NCBI GenBank assembly: GCA_007922225.1
Contig: ML679974.1
Coordinates: 2,221,105 to 2,285,104, forward strand
Reading direction: 5' to 3'
Source of the DNA: Emydura subglobosa
Taxonomy: Eukaryota; Chordata; Testudines; Chelidae
Length of the DNA: 64,000 nt
The position numbers and the translations under genes are program-made. The notes under the pieces were generated by a model, which saw only the letters and a program-made list of their open reading frames with translations, had not been told where the DNA came from and ran no database searches. This document shows positions 23,500 to 36,300 of the stretch, in pieces (the stretch's first letter is position 1; every line of letters starts with the position of its first letter).

Positions 23500-26400
23500 T
23501 ACAGAGAGAGGGGAGTAAAGCTTGAACCCGGAGCTGCTGGTCCTGGCTTTATTAAAAAATCAAGCCTCCTTCCGTGCCCCGCAGAGTGCTTTTCCTTCTG
23601 CAGCGGAGGGGGGGGGGGCGCTGCCCTTATAACTCCCTTCCCCCTCCCTCCCCCCATGAACTGAGAGCACGGTCCCGGTCCCAGCCCCAGCCCCAGCCAG
23701 TTCTGAGCGCGGACATTAGTGTCCCAGTCTGCGGGGGGTGGAGCTGAAACCTTTAAGCATCTTGCTTCGGGTCACAAAGCGAGTGAGTGGCAGAGGAACA
23801 AAACCCCACGCTGCTTTCTTCCAACCACTACACAACATTGCTTACCATTAATTCTACCAAAGGTGGCATTGCCTCCTCGGTGGACACAGGCCCCTTCACC
23901 ATCAAGAACGTAGCTACAAATGTGAAATGTATAATACACTCATGCCCATGCCCCATTATCTTCCAATCTGATCATTAACAGAGTAGCTGCAGTTAACCAA
24001 TATTAGTTATTACTAATATAAGGCCATAGAAGTGGTGCACAGAACAAATAAACATTCATTCCTTGCCCTAAAGAGCTTACAATATAGGGCCCTGATTCCA
24101 AAAAGCCTCACACATGCTTACCTTTATACACAATGAGTAGCTCAATTTGTATCAGCATAACTTCTAACATGCTTGAAGATAAGCATGACATGCAAGTCTT
24201 TGCTGAATCTGGGCCTCTTGTCAAGAAGAGAGCATGAGGAGGAGCTGACAGCATGGCAGGGGTGAGGGGTGGGGAAGGACCAAGGAAAGGATAAGATGAA
24301 TATGCAGTCAGATGGGAAGCTAAATGTATCTGTAATAGATAAATAATTGGGTTGGACAAGGGGCTTAAAAAAAGAGAGTTAAAAGATCTGATCAGGAACA
24401 CAGGCCATGCTGTCAGGTCAGGTGCCATGAGAAATATTGCCCCAGGAAAGTAGGCTCTGTATACTCTGACTTACACCTACTCATGCCCAGGCTACACAAT
24501 ACACACTTGTTCAGGACCGCTCCACTGTCTTCTATAGTCATTTACATAAATGCAAAGTGAGTGTACAACACTGCTAGTTCAGACTGGTAGTGTTTCATGC
24601 TCACTTGGCACGTTTAAATGGCAGCACAAAGGGCAAAGCAGTGGAGAATCACATCTGCTATGTCCTTGGATGGGTGGGGAATGCTGCAGTGGAGAAAAGA
24701 GAAACAATGCCAAGCTCACAGGAGAGGCTGATCTCATACTCCTGTGGCCTAGCAAAAGATAACTTTGATGGGCCTCTCCCTAGAAAAGGGGAGGGAATGT
24801 TTCATCTGATGACACTGACATTTTACTTACAGATTTTATCTGTCTAACTGCATACATGATGTTTTAATAACACTGGGTAGTCTTGCTCATTTGAAATTGC
24901 TGCAGCATAGAATTTCCTCTAGGCTAAGCTGTCACTAGTACAATCAGATCAATGCAGAAAAAGAACCACAGTTGGGGCTGTGAAAAACTGAGGACAGTTT
25001 TCCACAATGTCATTAGCTACATTTTCAAAGAAATGGCAATTTGGCAGCAAAAAGTAGATAGAATTGCACCAATTTGCTTTTTTGCACAATTTTCCTTGTA
25101 TCCATTTTGGAGTGAATGCTTCACAAAAATAGACCAATTCTTAAGTTAAAACAAAAGGCAAAAATGCTCAGATGTTAACCATTGCAAATATTTTATCTAC
25201 CTCTACTCACTTTACCACTAAGACTGCTTAAATGAGTTATGTTTTCTAACATGCACACAGGGCAATCCAATATGTTTCTTCAGAATGATCCTTTTGGATT
25301 AAGATAACATTTAATCAAGAAAGAACACAAGTAAAGTCTCCATAACACAGCAATGTGTGTGTGTTTCCACTATAACTGTTGGCTCTGAAGTGAATACAAA
25401 ACAACTGCTGTGCGTGTCTCTGCAAACAGTAAAATCTTTAGACATTTAAAGGTGCAGCACTCTGAAAACAAAAGCATAATGGTTACCTGGTTAGATACAC
25501 AGCAAGATGTGCTGCATTAGCAGATGCTGTAGCAAAGAGCATGAAATCTCTACTGCAATGGAGATAATGATACTAACCTCCCTCTGTAAAGCACTTTGAG
25601 ATCTAGCAATAAAAAGTGCTAGATAAGAGATGGGTATTAATATAGAAGAGTTTGGCTGGAGTACCTTCTTTACATATCATGGGACAAATCCTACTCTCAT
25701 GAACACCTCGATTCTGCTTATTGAGACTTCACGGATGTAAATGAGTGCATAGTTTGGCCCAATGCATTCAAGGGGCTGAGGTGTCTTCCTTTTACAGGTG
25801 TGTCCCTTAACAAGATTTTGTGAGGTCTTATCAAAATGGCCATGACTATGCTTCAGCTTAGGAGAGCAACTGTTGCACCTGAGAGGTTTCACCTATTTGA
25901 CAGCACTAGAACCGAAGATGTGGGATTAATCCACCCAGTCAAGTACGTTTCCTTGGAGCCAAAAGCCAGGCAGTCAGCCCAGTTTGTACTTTACATGATG
26001 TATGCTGGAATGCATTAAATACAAACACATAGAGTGAGGAATTAACTTTCTGGCCCCCCTCCAGGGAGGCAAACCTTCCTATAAGTATGAAGGTGATGAC
26101 AGCATGTGTGTTTTGACAGAGAAGATTCCTGTGCTAGAAGAAAAGAGAACTGCTCACATGCTCTCCATGGAAGGCATGGATCTATGAAAATGTTGCTGGA
26201 AGTTCATCCAGTATGGGTCTTTCACTTTTCCTCACAACCACTTTCTCTCCCTCTTACTGGTTCAATATGTATTACAAGTTCCCCTTTGTCTGTGCCGTAT
26301 CCCCATGGGTCTGTACAGCCTCAAGTTACAAACTCATCCTTTGTGGATTGGGCACAGAGGCAAATGAATAACACATGCTGACCACTGAGTTACAAGTGCA

Positions 26401-26500
26401 TATTGGGACTGTCACACTTCACGTTGGTGGCTTGTAGTTTATAGAAAAACAAGGGCCAAAAAGCTAATTTCTTTTAAAACACTGTCAACTTCATGGTGAT
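23500..26500. other. Non-coding stretch
   Basis: The stretch contains a MIR-like fragment at about 23755-23800 (GGGTCACAAAGCGAGTGAGT) and a SINE-like trace at about 25560-25650 (AAAGCACTTTGAGATCTAGC). No exons are supported on either strand. Confidence 0.5.
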
Positions 26501-26502
26501 AA

Positions 26503-26577
26503 CTTCTTTGAGCAGGGGGTTGGACTAGATGACCTCCTGAGGTCCCTTCCATCCCTAATTTTCTATGATTCTATGTC
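26503..26577 (+). mobile_element. CR1 LINE, 3' end fragment
   Basis: GAGCAGGGGGTTGGACTAGA and GACCTCCTGAGGTCCCTTCC are followed by TTCTATGATTCTATG, the CR1 3' terminus in plus orientation. Confidence 0.93.
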
Positions 26578-27649
26578 TCCCTTCTGTCTTTTTAGTGTAG
26601 CGTCACAATTTCTTCTTTATAACTCAGGTTTTCAGCACCACAATGCCTACCCTACTTTGCTTTCAGGTTTCCCACAAGGCATCATCATCAGACTATCAAC
26701 TCCCTTAAACTCTCCACCTTGTTCTACCATTATCTCTACTGTCTTCTCACTAAACTCTCTCTAGTTCCCTGGTGCATGGCCAGATCACATGCTCTGATCA
26801 TGAGCTGGTTAAATAAAGTTGAAAGGAAGACAGGGAAAGATGCATTTTATGTCAGGTATGCAGTCAGATTTCTATCTGAAAACTCCGCAGCTGCATCTGT
26901 GAATAATTCTGCACAGTATTCCACTTGACCTCAGTTGTTAGTGCATATAGCTCAGTGCTTTATCTGTAGACGTCTTGGGTGTGGGGTGGGGGAAAGGGAG
27001 GGAAAGCCTTCCCAAGTTTTGTAGTTGCAGATCAAGGTAAATAACGTGTCAGAATATATTTAGTAAATGACTATGCAAACCATAGAGAAATGTAGGAGAA
27101 TCATATTCCTTTGCTGGGGTATTTGCAAGAAATTAGAACCAGGAAAGCGAGTTTCCAGAGGGGAAACTCCAAGTGGCTGAGAAATTTCCTGGCTTTCCCC
27201 CTGCAAATGGAGCTCAATTGTTAAAACTTTGCTTGCAAGATCTTTATCTAGACACAGACTACATGTTGGCAATAGAATGACCATGTTGCAATGGGGAAAG
27301 CCATAGTGTTTTGAAAGAAAAGCATATTGTACCAACTACAGCATCTGAAAGGGGCAGTGTATGAAATGAATTTGAATACTGACCTCCATCAGCTCATAGG
27401 CTGTACAATCAGTAGCAAAAAGCCATCTTGAGTATGCATTGTGCCAGGTCCAGGAGCAATCCCATTCCCAACTCTTGCTTCCAAAGGGAAACTTTCAGGC
27501 ACAGGGCATTGGTATCTTGCATGGTCTTGAGATGAGGTGCCAATTAAACAGCTGTATAAATCCTCTGCTATCTGAATGCGAGAGCAGCACAGACAAGGCC
27601 TTGTGTACTCCAAGATTAACTTAAATCATTCAACAAGGTCCCGGGCAGT

Positions 27650-28140
27650 GTCATAGCAAGGTGGGGATGTTCAGGGTCACATGGGGGAGTCACAACACAG
27701 GGTCAGGGAGTGGGGATCAATGGTGTCGGGTGGAGGTGTTAGATGGAGCTGTTGCAATGTAGGGACATGGCAAGGGCAATGTGGGGGGCCATGCTGTGGG
27801 TGCAGGAAACAGAAGAGTTAAAAGCACTGAGTGGAGGTATTGAACCATGGGGAGGTGCTAGGATGCAGCAGGTTGCATTGTGCTGTGCCATGGGTGCACA
27901 GGAGTGTTGTCCATGTGAGGGGAATCAATGGCACTGGGAGAAGGTGGGATGCCATGCTGTGGGTGCATGGGAGGAGGGTTAAAAGCATTGAGTGGTGCTG
28001 TACCATGGGAGGATTAATGGTGTCAAGAAGGGCGACCTTGTACTATAAGGGTGGTGTGTTGCAGGAATATCAGATCCGAGTCAAAAGCATTGCGTATGGA
28101 GGTGTGCCACAGAAGGGAAGAGAATGGATGGTGTCAGGAG
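27650..28140. repeat. G-rich degenerate minisatellite
   Basis: Diverged direct repeats with recurring ATGCCATGCTGTGGGTGCA, AAGCATTGAGTGG and ACCATGGGGAGG. Open frames across it on the plus strand are a by-product of composition. It directly abuts the R2-like LINE fragment. Confidence 0.6.
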
Positions 28141-28264
28141 GATGTTGTACTCTGAGACTGTTTTGCTGGAGATATGAGTGGGGGGAAACTGACTGGGTGA
28201 GTGTGCTCAATCTTTTGGCTGAGATCAAGTGTAGAACAAAGAACACGATTATCACCCCAGAAGC

Positions 28265-29395
28265 CAGGCATTATGTTGGAGAGGACTCTAAAGGATGCTG
28301 TCTGCACGCAGTATGTGGAAAACCTCAAGTGGAAGCTGGACCAGGGCAAAGCCTTTGAGGTGATGATCAAGTGGGACACCAGCAACCACTTCCTCCCCTG
28401 GGACAGCTTCACCTGATTTGCCGACTGGAGGTTCGTCCACCGGGTCCAGCTCAACTGCATCCCACTGAACGGAGCCATCTGCCATGGGAATCGGGACAAG
28501 CGATGCAGGAGGTGCAGTTACTCCAATGAGACCCTGCCCCGTGTCTTGTTTAGCTGCAAGCTCCACTCCAGAGCCTGGCAGTTGCGCCACAGCGCCATCC
28601 AGGATTGCCTAGTCAGAGCCATCCCGCCACCCATGGGGAAAGTGGCAGTGAACTCCACTGTCCCCAGAACGGACAATCAGCTGCGACCAAACATCATCAT
28701 TACCGAAGATCATCATGGTAGACTTCACAGTCCCCTTTGAGAACAAGACCACGGCCTTCCGCAACACCTGAGCTTGAAAGGAGGAGAAATACGCCCCCCC
28801 GGCTGACACCTTGAGAACAAAGGGCTATGAGGTACAAATGCACGCGTTGATCCTCGGAGCCTTGAGTGCAAGCGAGTGCTGCAGGCGTGTGGAATCAGTC
28901 GATGTTATGCTCAGCTGATGCAGCATCTCATGGCATCAGACACCATCAGGTGATCTGGGGACATCCATGCAGAACACCTCACCGGGCATAGGCAATACCA
29001 GGAGGAATGAATCAGAGTACAATGGAAAAGCGACGCAGAAAGACTTTTGTTTTGTGGATTGTATTTGCTGAAGGACTGACTATCCTGATCTTATCATTCA
29101 CTGAGGGACAATCAATACTTATCGTTATACTTGCTTTCCACTAACCAACCTCAGTATTTCTTTTGTATGAGTGATGTACTCGAATGTTTAAATGCTTATA
29201 TCTCAACTGTATCACTAAAGTGATAACCCTTCATCTGGGATATTGCAGATTATGGACTCTTTGTCTTATATGACTTTCAAACCAAACCTTGTACTTTTGG
29301 GATAATCTAAGCATTATTCCCGGCAGTACAGGAACTCTTTCCTTCAAAAACTCTTATTTGATCATTTTATATCATTAGCTTTAATAAAAATTTTC
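28265..29395 (+). pseudogene. R2-clade-like non-LTR retrotransposon, decayed 3' part
   Basis: Broken frames from about 28265 to 29010 encode the C-terminal part of an R2-type polyprotein. It is recognisable by RFVHR, ICHGNRDKRCRRCSY, SNETLPRVLFSC and SRAWQLRH. The RCRRC...C block is the CCHC zinc-knuckle next to the restriction-like endonuclease region; the residue expected to be His in LPHVL reads Arg. A TGA interrupts at about 28414 and frameshifts follow after about 28715. The 3' tail (29010-29395) ends in AATAAAAATTTTC. The element is non-functional. R2-like LINEs are known in turtles. Confidence 0.8.
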
Positions 29396-29509
29396 AAATC
29401 TGGACATCATGCTTTGGACATGTTTTTGTTGCTTTCGCTTGGAAGGGCAGGAACCTGACTTCCTCTAGTAACTATTTATTTTGGAATATGTCTTATTGAA
29501 CCTGATGAA

Positions 29510-29860
29510 TGCATGCAGGACCATGGCAGACACAGTGTGGAGTCTGTTGGGAAGCGCAGCACCATGGCAAAGGGGGGGTGGCAGGTGTGGGGCCCTAGCA
29601 GACCCTGGGACACACAGGAATGTGTCTGATGCTGGTGGGGCGTGTAGGGCCGTGACAGATGACATGTGGGCGCTATCATGCGAGGTCCACACGTGGGGTC
29701 ATGGCAGATACAGTGGGGTGCAGGGGGCCAGGACAGATGGGGGTGGGATGAGCAGACCGTGTCATGTGACACGCGAGCCGGGGGGGGTCACACATGGGGT
29801 GATTTGTGGGAGCCGTGCGTGGAGTTCCTGGGGCCAGGGGGCTGTTCTCCACGCAGGACG
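29510..29860. repeat. G-rich degenerate minisatellite
   Basis: Repeated units around CATGGCAGACACAGTG, GTGACAGATGACATGTGGG and CATGGCAGATACAGTGGGG. It lies just upstream of the RNPS1 promoter and just downstream of the R2-like fragment. It resembles the array at 27.65-28.14 kb in composition. Confidence 0.55.
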
Positions 29861-29974
29861 GCGCAGGAGATGGTGACCCTGATTCCAGCCCTATCAACCC
29901 TGAGTGCTGCGAGCAGCCAGGCGGGCACAGAAACACACCAATTATTTGTCCTGTCCCTTTAAATCCCTTCTGCC

Positions 29975-30540
29975 CTCAGCCCCCCATTGGCTGGTGACGT
30001 AATCAGAGTGCGCCACCCGCGGCATTTCCCGCTCGGCGCGGCCCCGCCGCGTCTGTCTAACGCGACGGGGTCGGGAAGGACTGGGAGCGGTGGCTGTGGG
30101 GCGCCGAGGATGTAAGTAGGGGCGGCCGGGATCTGGCTCCATCGGGTCTGAGGGAGGCGTCGGGGTCCCCCGCGGTCGCCTCAGGGCCCCGAGAGGAGGG
30201 GCCTGGAGGAGACCGCGGAGGAGGAGATGGCAGATGGGGAGGGCGGGAAGGCCGAGGCCTAGTTTAAGCCGTCTCGGGGGAGACTGGGGGAAGGGAGGCA
30301 CCTTTGGAGGTTAGAGCCTGTCTGCGAATTTAGGGTGGGCCGCAGGGGCTGCTCCCGGCCTTTCTCCCAGCCCCTGCTTTCGGGGAGGCCGCTCTGCAGC
30401 TGGCCCAGGCCGCCCCTCTGGGGTTTTGCAGCGGGGACCGCGGAGGGTAGAGCAGGCAGGAGCTGTGTCCCCTCCCCTCCGGAGCGGGGCAGGCTCCAGT
30501 ACTGCTCTCTTCCTCCACGTCTGCTCTGCTGCACCCTCTG
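29975..30540 (+). promoter_or_regulatory. RNPS1: RNPS1 CpG-island promoter and first non-coding exon
   Basis: G+C-rich and CpG-rich. An inverted CCAAT box (ATTGG, 29986-29990) and a CRE-like TGACGTAA (29995-30002) precede GC-rich sequence. There is no TATA box. A strong donor GAT|GTAAGT ends the first exon at 30111. The exon carries no coding sequence for RNPS1; translation starts in the second exon at 33395. The transcription start is inferred at roughly 30020-30060. Confidence 0.8.
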
Positions 30541-33273
30541 CTAACCGCAGGGGCATTGGAGGGGGAGGACTCCTGTCTGTATCGATTCTGCTCGGGGCTG
30601 TGCCTTTCTATCCCTGTTTCTTAGCCTTCATCTTTAGTTCATAGTAAGGCACTGCACAGGTGCTGCTGTGGTCAATAACAAGTCTATAGGGCAGCTGGCA
30701 TTGTAATTTACAGCACATTTTACCCCCAAAACGTCGTGCAAACTGAGATAGACTGAACACCAGCATTTATTTATCTAGGTACTTATGTGGTCCCTATGGC
30801 TGTAGTAGCTGAGTGCTCCTTGCATGCTAATGAATTGAACCTTACAACACTTTTCAAAGGAAACGTTATTACCATTTTCCAAACGGGGAGCTGGAGCAGA
30901 GAGAGACTGAGACTAAATGACTTGCCTAAGGTCATACAGGAAGCCTTTGACAGACTGAGTTTGCCTCACCCGCCACTGAAATGTAGCTGTTTAAGGGGGT
31001 AGAGCTACAGTGCACAACTCTTAGAGCAGGAAAGTGAGACAGAGTAATGTATCAAACCAACACATTCAGTGTGACTTATGCTCAGGTGTTGCAGAAACAC
31101 TCATTTGTTAGTGGAGAGATTGTCTGTAAGTAGGAAAAAAGCAGATTGCTTGCAAATGCCATCCATGCATGTATATGTTTATCTGTAGACATATACATAA
31201 CTTGTTCCTGATGGAATCATTCTCCAGTGAACGCTAAGAACAACGTCTCAGCTGAATATAGGTGACAACTGGGTGAAAATGCGGGTAGTCTTATTTCGTA
31301 CCCTAAAAATTCAGTCTTGTCTCATCAGAAAGACATTTTCAGTCAATTTGTTGATTGTAAATAAGCAAGACAAAGTGTGTTCTATTAGGTGAGGGTATAT
31401 GTATTTCCATGGGGGGAAATGGGTTTGGAGACTGCGAACACATTTTGCACATTACAGCATTTGAACACTGCCTTGGTTTGAAAGTTTCCTTGGCTTAATA
31501 CTGAAAGTATAAATTCAGTGTACTAATTTGTATGTTAACTGATATAATTCCTGTGCAAATGCATCTGAAGGAGGTGCAGCTCAATGTTAATTGTAGTGTC
31601 CTGCACTGCTAGAACAAGTGAACAGAATGAAGGCACAGATGAATGCCTCGTGCTTCACTGTTCCGTTGTCTCATTTGAACTGGGATCCAGTTGGAGGCTG
31701 CTATTAGATGAAAATATGCAGTTCTACACTGATACACTTGTGGCATCTGGTGCTAACTATTTGTGAGACATGCATGGTCTTTGTTTTCCTTCTCTGTAGC
31801 AGTAGTTAATGTTCCCAACCCCTCTTCTCACTTGTGCTCCCCCCAAGTGTGACAAACAGAGGTGAAAAGCTGAAGAAGGCCAGGAGTGCAGATCTGTGTG
31901 TTACAAAGTAGTCTCTTTCAAAAAACACATTCAACTGCAATTTTAATCATAAATTAAACTGCCCCAGAAAATCAGTGTAAGGGAATTGCACATTCAAAGG
32001 ACTGTATGAAATCCAGAAAACCACATGGAGTTTATTCTTATTACCAGATATTTTAAACTCTAGTTTATGTATGTGTCTAAGTATCAAACTTCATTTATTG
32101 TTAGTAGCATTACGTATCCTGTCTTATGGACCTGCTAATGCATGGTCACTTTAAAATGCAAATAACGTCTAGTCCTGTTGCCTTCCAAATGTGTAATGAA
32201 TTGACTAAGATAAGAGACACTGTATACAGTTAACAGTCACCATTATGGTGGTCATAAAGTTGGCTCTCTAGAAAGATTCATGTATATAAATAGGCAAAAG
32301 TAAGCATAAACGAAACAGGAGCACCTAGCCACTGCTCTTAATGGCTGTTAGGTTACATACAACTAGTGTCTTTATTAAATGGTAAGCAATCCACCAATTT
32401 AGTCAAAATATAAAGATATATTGGGACACGATGTTACATATGGGATATAAGGAGCTCTTATGGATTGCACCTAAGATTGAGCTCATGACTAGTATTTTAA
32501 TATGAATTAATGGGGTGTTCATTTGTGTCCTTTATTTGCATCAAGAGTACAAAGAGATCTGTAGGGATGGATGAGATCTGAGCCCAATGTAAGCCTTCCA
32601 CCAAGAGAGTTACGAACAAGGTCTGTTGCAGTTACAACAATGCATTGGACTTGATTCCTCATAGAATATAGGGTTGGAAGGGACTTCAGGAGGTCATCTA
32701 GTCCAACCCCCTGCTCATCTCAGTCCCTTCCATCTGAGGCTGGCAGAACAATGGAGGAAGTTTGCACCTGCTGAAAATAGAGGGATGGTGTGCCCTGCAG
32801 TGCTTTTGGGAAACACCCCTTTGCTGACCAACATATGTTGTGGCAGCAATTAGATCTAGAGGAAGAAGTGCTTAGTCCTCTGAGGGGAGGGTGATTGTCA
32901 CAAGGCAGGTTAGGCAACACAGGTACATCTGGCAGAGAAAAATTGGTGGAGAATCCATGTTTTCCCTGTCTGCCATACATCTCAATTTGCTAATTTGTAC
33001 CCTTTGTACTCTTATGAAAATGTCAGCTGACACCTTGAAGCATCCATACCAAGTCTTCAGCAGATGGAGAGTGTGTATCTCTGTGTGAGCACAGATGTTT
33101 GGCTCTAATTGGCATGTAACAATGTGAGTAACTATAGTACTCTGTGTGTACAATATGATATTGTCAATATCTCATTAGCTGACCCCCTTGTGCTGCCTTT
33201 ATTGATAAGTAGGTTTGTTGGTTTTGCCAATACGTTAATTTCTTGTTTCTAAACCCTTTTATCTTGTCACTAG
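30112..33273 (+). other. RNPS1 intron 1
   Basis: The intron holds a MIR-type SINE at about 30840-30960 (TTACCATTTTCCAAACGGGG, GACTTGCCTAAGGTCATACA) and a CR1 piece at 32660-32718. The rest is unique AT-rich sequence without recognisable elements. Confidence 0.6.
32660..32718 (-). mobile_element. CR1 LINE, 3' end fragment
   Basis: GGGTTGGAAGGGACTTCAGG followed by AGGTCATCTAGTCCAACCCC is the reverse complement of a CR1 3' end. Confidence 0.93.
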
Positions 33274-33394
33274 GCCGCTCTTTGGAGTTTATTGCACTCG
33301 ATTAGGGATCGTTTCTCAGAATCAAGGAGTTAGAAGTGAGATTTGAGATAAGTGAGGCCCATCCAGTGCTGCTTGGGACGCCTCAGAAGGGAAA

Positions 33395-36300
33395 ATGGAG
33401 TTTTCAGGAATGAAAAAGAAGAGTTTGCTAGGATTCAAAGAAAATAATAAAAAATCCAGCACTAGGTAATAATTCTGTCTGAATTTTCTAGGCCTAACCC
33501 CACTGGGGATATGTAGGATACTAGGGTCTTTCCAGTGAGGATGTGAAATTGGAAATATAGTTTTCTTCTCACAATGAGAATTTTCTTAAACTACAACTTT
33601 GATTTTCTTCTTTAAAGTCTCTCTGTAGCATAAACTTTTGTGATCTGTGTTTAGGAATTTTTAATATTTTTTTAGTGCTCTGGCCCTGCAATAATGGTTA
33701 TCCTAAGTTGGTTTTTAAAGTTCAGTGTTTTGTTTTTGTTTTGTTTCAAGTGAAATAATTTCTTTTGATCTTTTGTTCTTAAAGGGCTCCCTCTCCAACC
33801 AAACGCAAAGATCGGACTGAAGACAAATCCAAGGACAGGTCAAAGGACAAAGCATCCACTAAGGAATCTAGTGAAAAGGATCGTGGTCGAGACAAAACGC
33901 GCAAAAGGCGCAGCGCTTCTACTGGTAGCAGCAGTACCAGGTAACCAGAGTTTCTCTAGTGCTTCCCAGTGACAGCCCAAGTAGTAGTGAGTTGTATTGC
34001 TGAACAGATGCTACAAATCTGATTTGTGGTTTCCCATATTATAAGACTCAGGGGGTGGGGGGCAGAAAGTGATCCTTTTGCTTAATCAATGACTATCCTT
34101 TGAGTAGAGTGGAATCTCTCCCTTAGCTGAAATAATGTTAGCTGTGAGGTTGAACGCTCATCACTTTATTTCACCAGTTCCTGTCCTGTAGTTACCTGGA
34201 GATGATATTCAGCTATCCTCTCCTCTGTGTACTCTACACTGATTTTTTTTCCCAACAGGTCCCGCTCCAGTTCCACTTCCAGTTCAGGGTCCAGCTCCAG
34301 CACTGGTTCCAGCAGTGGCTCCAGTTCCTCCTCTGCATCAAGCCGCTCTGGGAGCTCCAGCACCTCTCGTAGCTCCAGTTCCAGCAGTTCCTCTGGATCC
34401 CCAAGCCCATCTCGACGTAGACATGACAACAGGAGACGTTCCCGCTCCAAGTGAGTTTGATTCATCCACTTAAAATGATCAGGTGGTTGGGAAGTTGCTA
34501 GAGAGTGAGAAGGCTTGTGAATAGAGCAATAATCTATTTGTTTAAAAATAAGTTGTCTGTTTCATCCATATCAGAGACATAATCTAGCTATTGGTTGAGT
34601 CCCATGGATGCCACCTGCACTTGCAGCCTAACCACATGTTCTTCAGGAACATTCTAAAGTAAGGATGTAAAAATTCAGTTAATGAGCAATTGGCTTAAGT
34701 TAGAACATTTAAATACTCTGAGCTCCTTCCACTGTGAAGTTCAGTTGGGGAGAAGGGAAGCTAAGCAGAACCATATGGGTTTGGCTCTTGGAGGGGAGAC
34801 CAATAGTCGTGTAGGTCAGCCTGTTAGGTGTTTGCTGATTTACTGCTATGACCTGCTACCTTTGTAAGCTTAAATAATGACACACATTGCATTCCAGCTT
34901 TATAAATAGTTTTAATTGTTTAAAAGTGAAAATTAAATGATTAAGAATGGGGGAGTTAATGTGTTGATGACTGGGGGAGTTATTGACTGGTGATTTGTGT
35001 TAATGACTGAGTTACTCAGTTAATGAATGAGTAACTCAGTTAATGACTGAACCGAGCAGTTCCTCTGCACAGCACAGGATCTCCAGCTGCTGCAGCTGGG
35101 CTGCTTGAGCGCTCCAGGATGAGCTAGCCCAGGGATCCTCTGCACAGGCTGGCTGAGCTGTGGAGGGGCGGGAGCCAACCCAGCTGCCGCCCCCCCCACC
35201 CCTCCCCCCGGCCCCCCCCCCCAAACCCTGGTTGAGCAGCCACTGCAGTTGAAGCGGGGGACGAGCCAGCCCAGCGGTCCTCCTCCCCCTGCAGATGCTG
35301 GCTGAGCAGCTCCCTAAGATGGGCGGTTGGCACTCTCTGGGGGGAGCCTTCCCCCCTCCCGCTAAGTCTCACGGTTTAAATGTTTATCCTGTTACATGCC
35401 TAGTTTAAAGATCTCATTAATTCATAACTGGCTCTCACATATACCACACACAGAAAAAAAATCACCTGTCTAAAATGTGTCCATGCCTGATTATTTGGGA
35501 TCTATGTTAGGCTGGTCATATAAGACTATTTCTCTATGTACTCGGACTTGTAGCCAGAGCCAGGGGAGCAATGCAGAGAGAAACTGGTGGAAAAATTGTG
35601 AGGAATCATGTTTTTCTTTAAGGTAGAAATTGAACTGAGTAGAATCTGCTTCTTTGTTTCTCTAAAATTCTTCACTTTTTGACTTCACATGAAACTAGTG
35701 ATATTAATAAAGTCAAAATCATAGGTACCAGAGATGGAGACCTATTAAGTCATCTAGTTCAGTTCCTTCTGAGTACAGAACTGTTCCCCCCACTCCCCTG
35801 AATAAAAGAAGTGTCTGTATTAGATAATTGTTTGGAGACAGTTTGGTTCTTTCCCCCCACAAAGGTGCTATGCAGGAAAAATGCTTCATTTATTCATGTA
35901 GATGTGGGGGTTAGAAAGCGTTGGAAACAAATCTTAAGTATGAAAGTTTGGGGTCTGTAAAGAAGGCCTCATGTCTGCCAGGTACTCTGCCTCTCCCACT
36001 CAGTCTAGTTTAATCAATACAGTATTCTTTTGATGGCTTATTAATATTTATCTTGTGCTGGCCTCAGATCTTATTGTTTATTTGTATTGTTATAGTGCAG
36101 AAGGCTCCAAACAGTGATGAGGGTCCCATTGTGTTACATACACATACAGTGGCTATCAAAAGTTATGGTTCCTGCTTAAAGCGCTTACAGTCCTGGCTTT
36201 GATCCTCCAAATGGGAATAATCACAATAGCTAAATTAATCTTGTGTAAGTGTTTGCAGGATTGAGATGTAAGCAATTTTCAGCGTGTTGCCGATCTTTAC

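Noticed and set aside
34166..34465. Minus-strand Leu/Glu-rich open frame opposite the RNPS1 serine exon
   Set aside because: It is the antisense shadow of Ser/Arg codons (TCC, AGC, CGC) in a confirmed RNPS1 exon.
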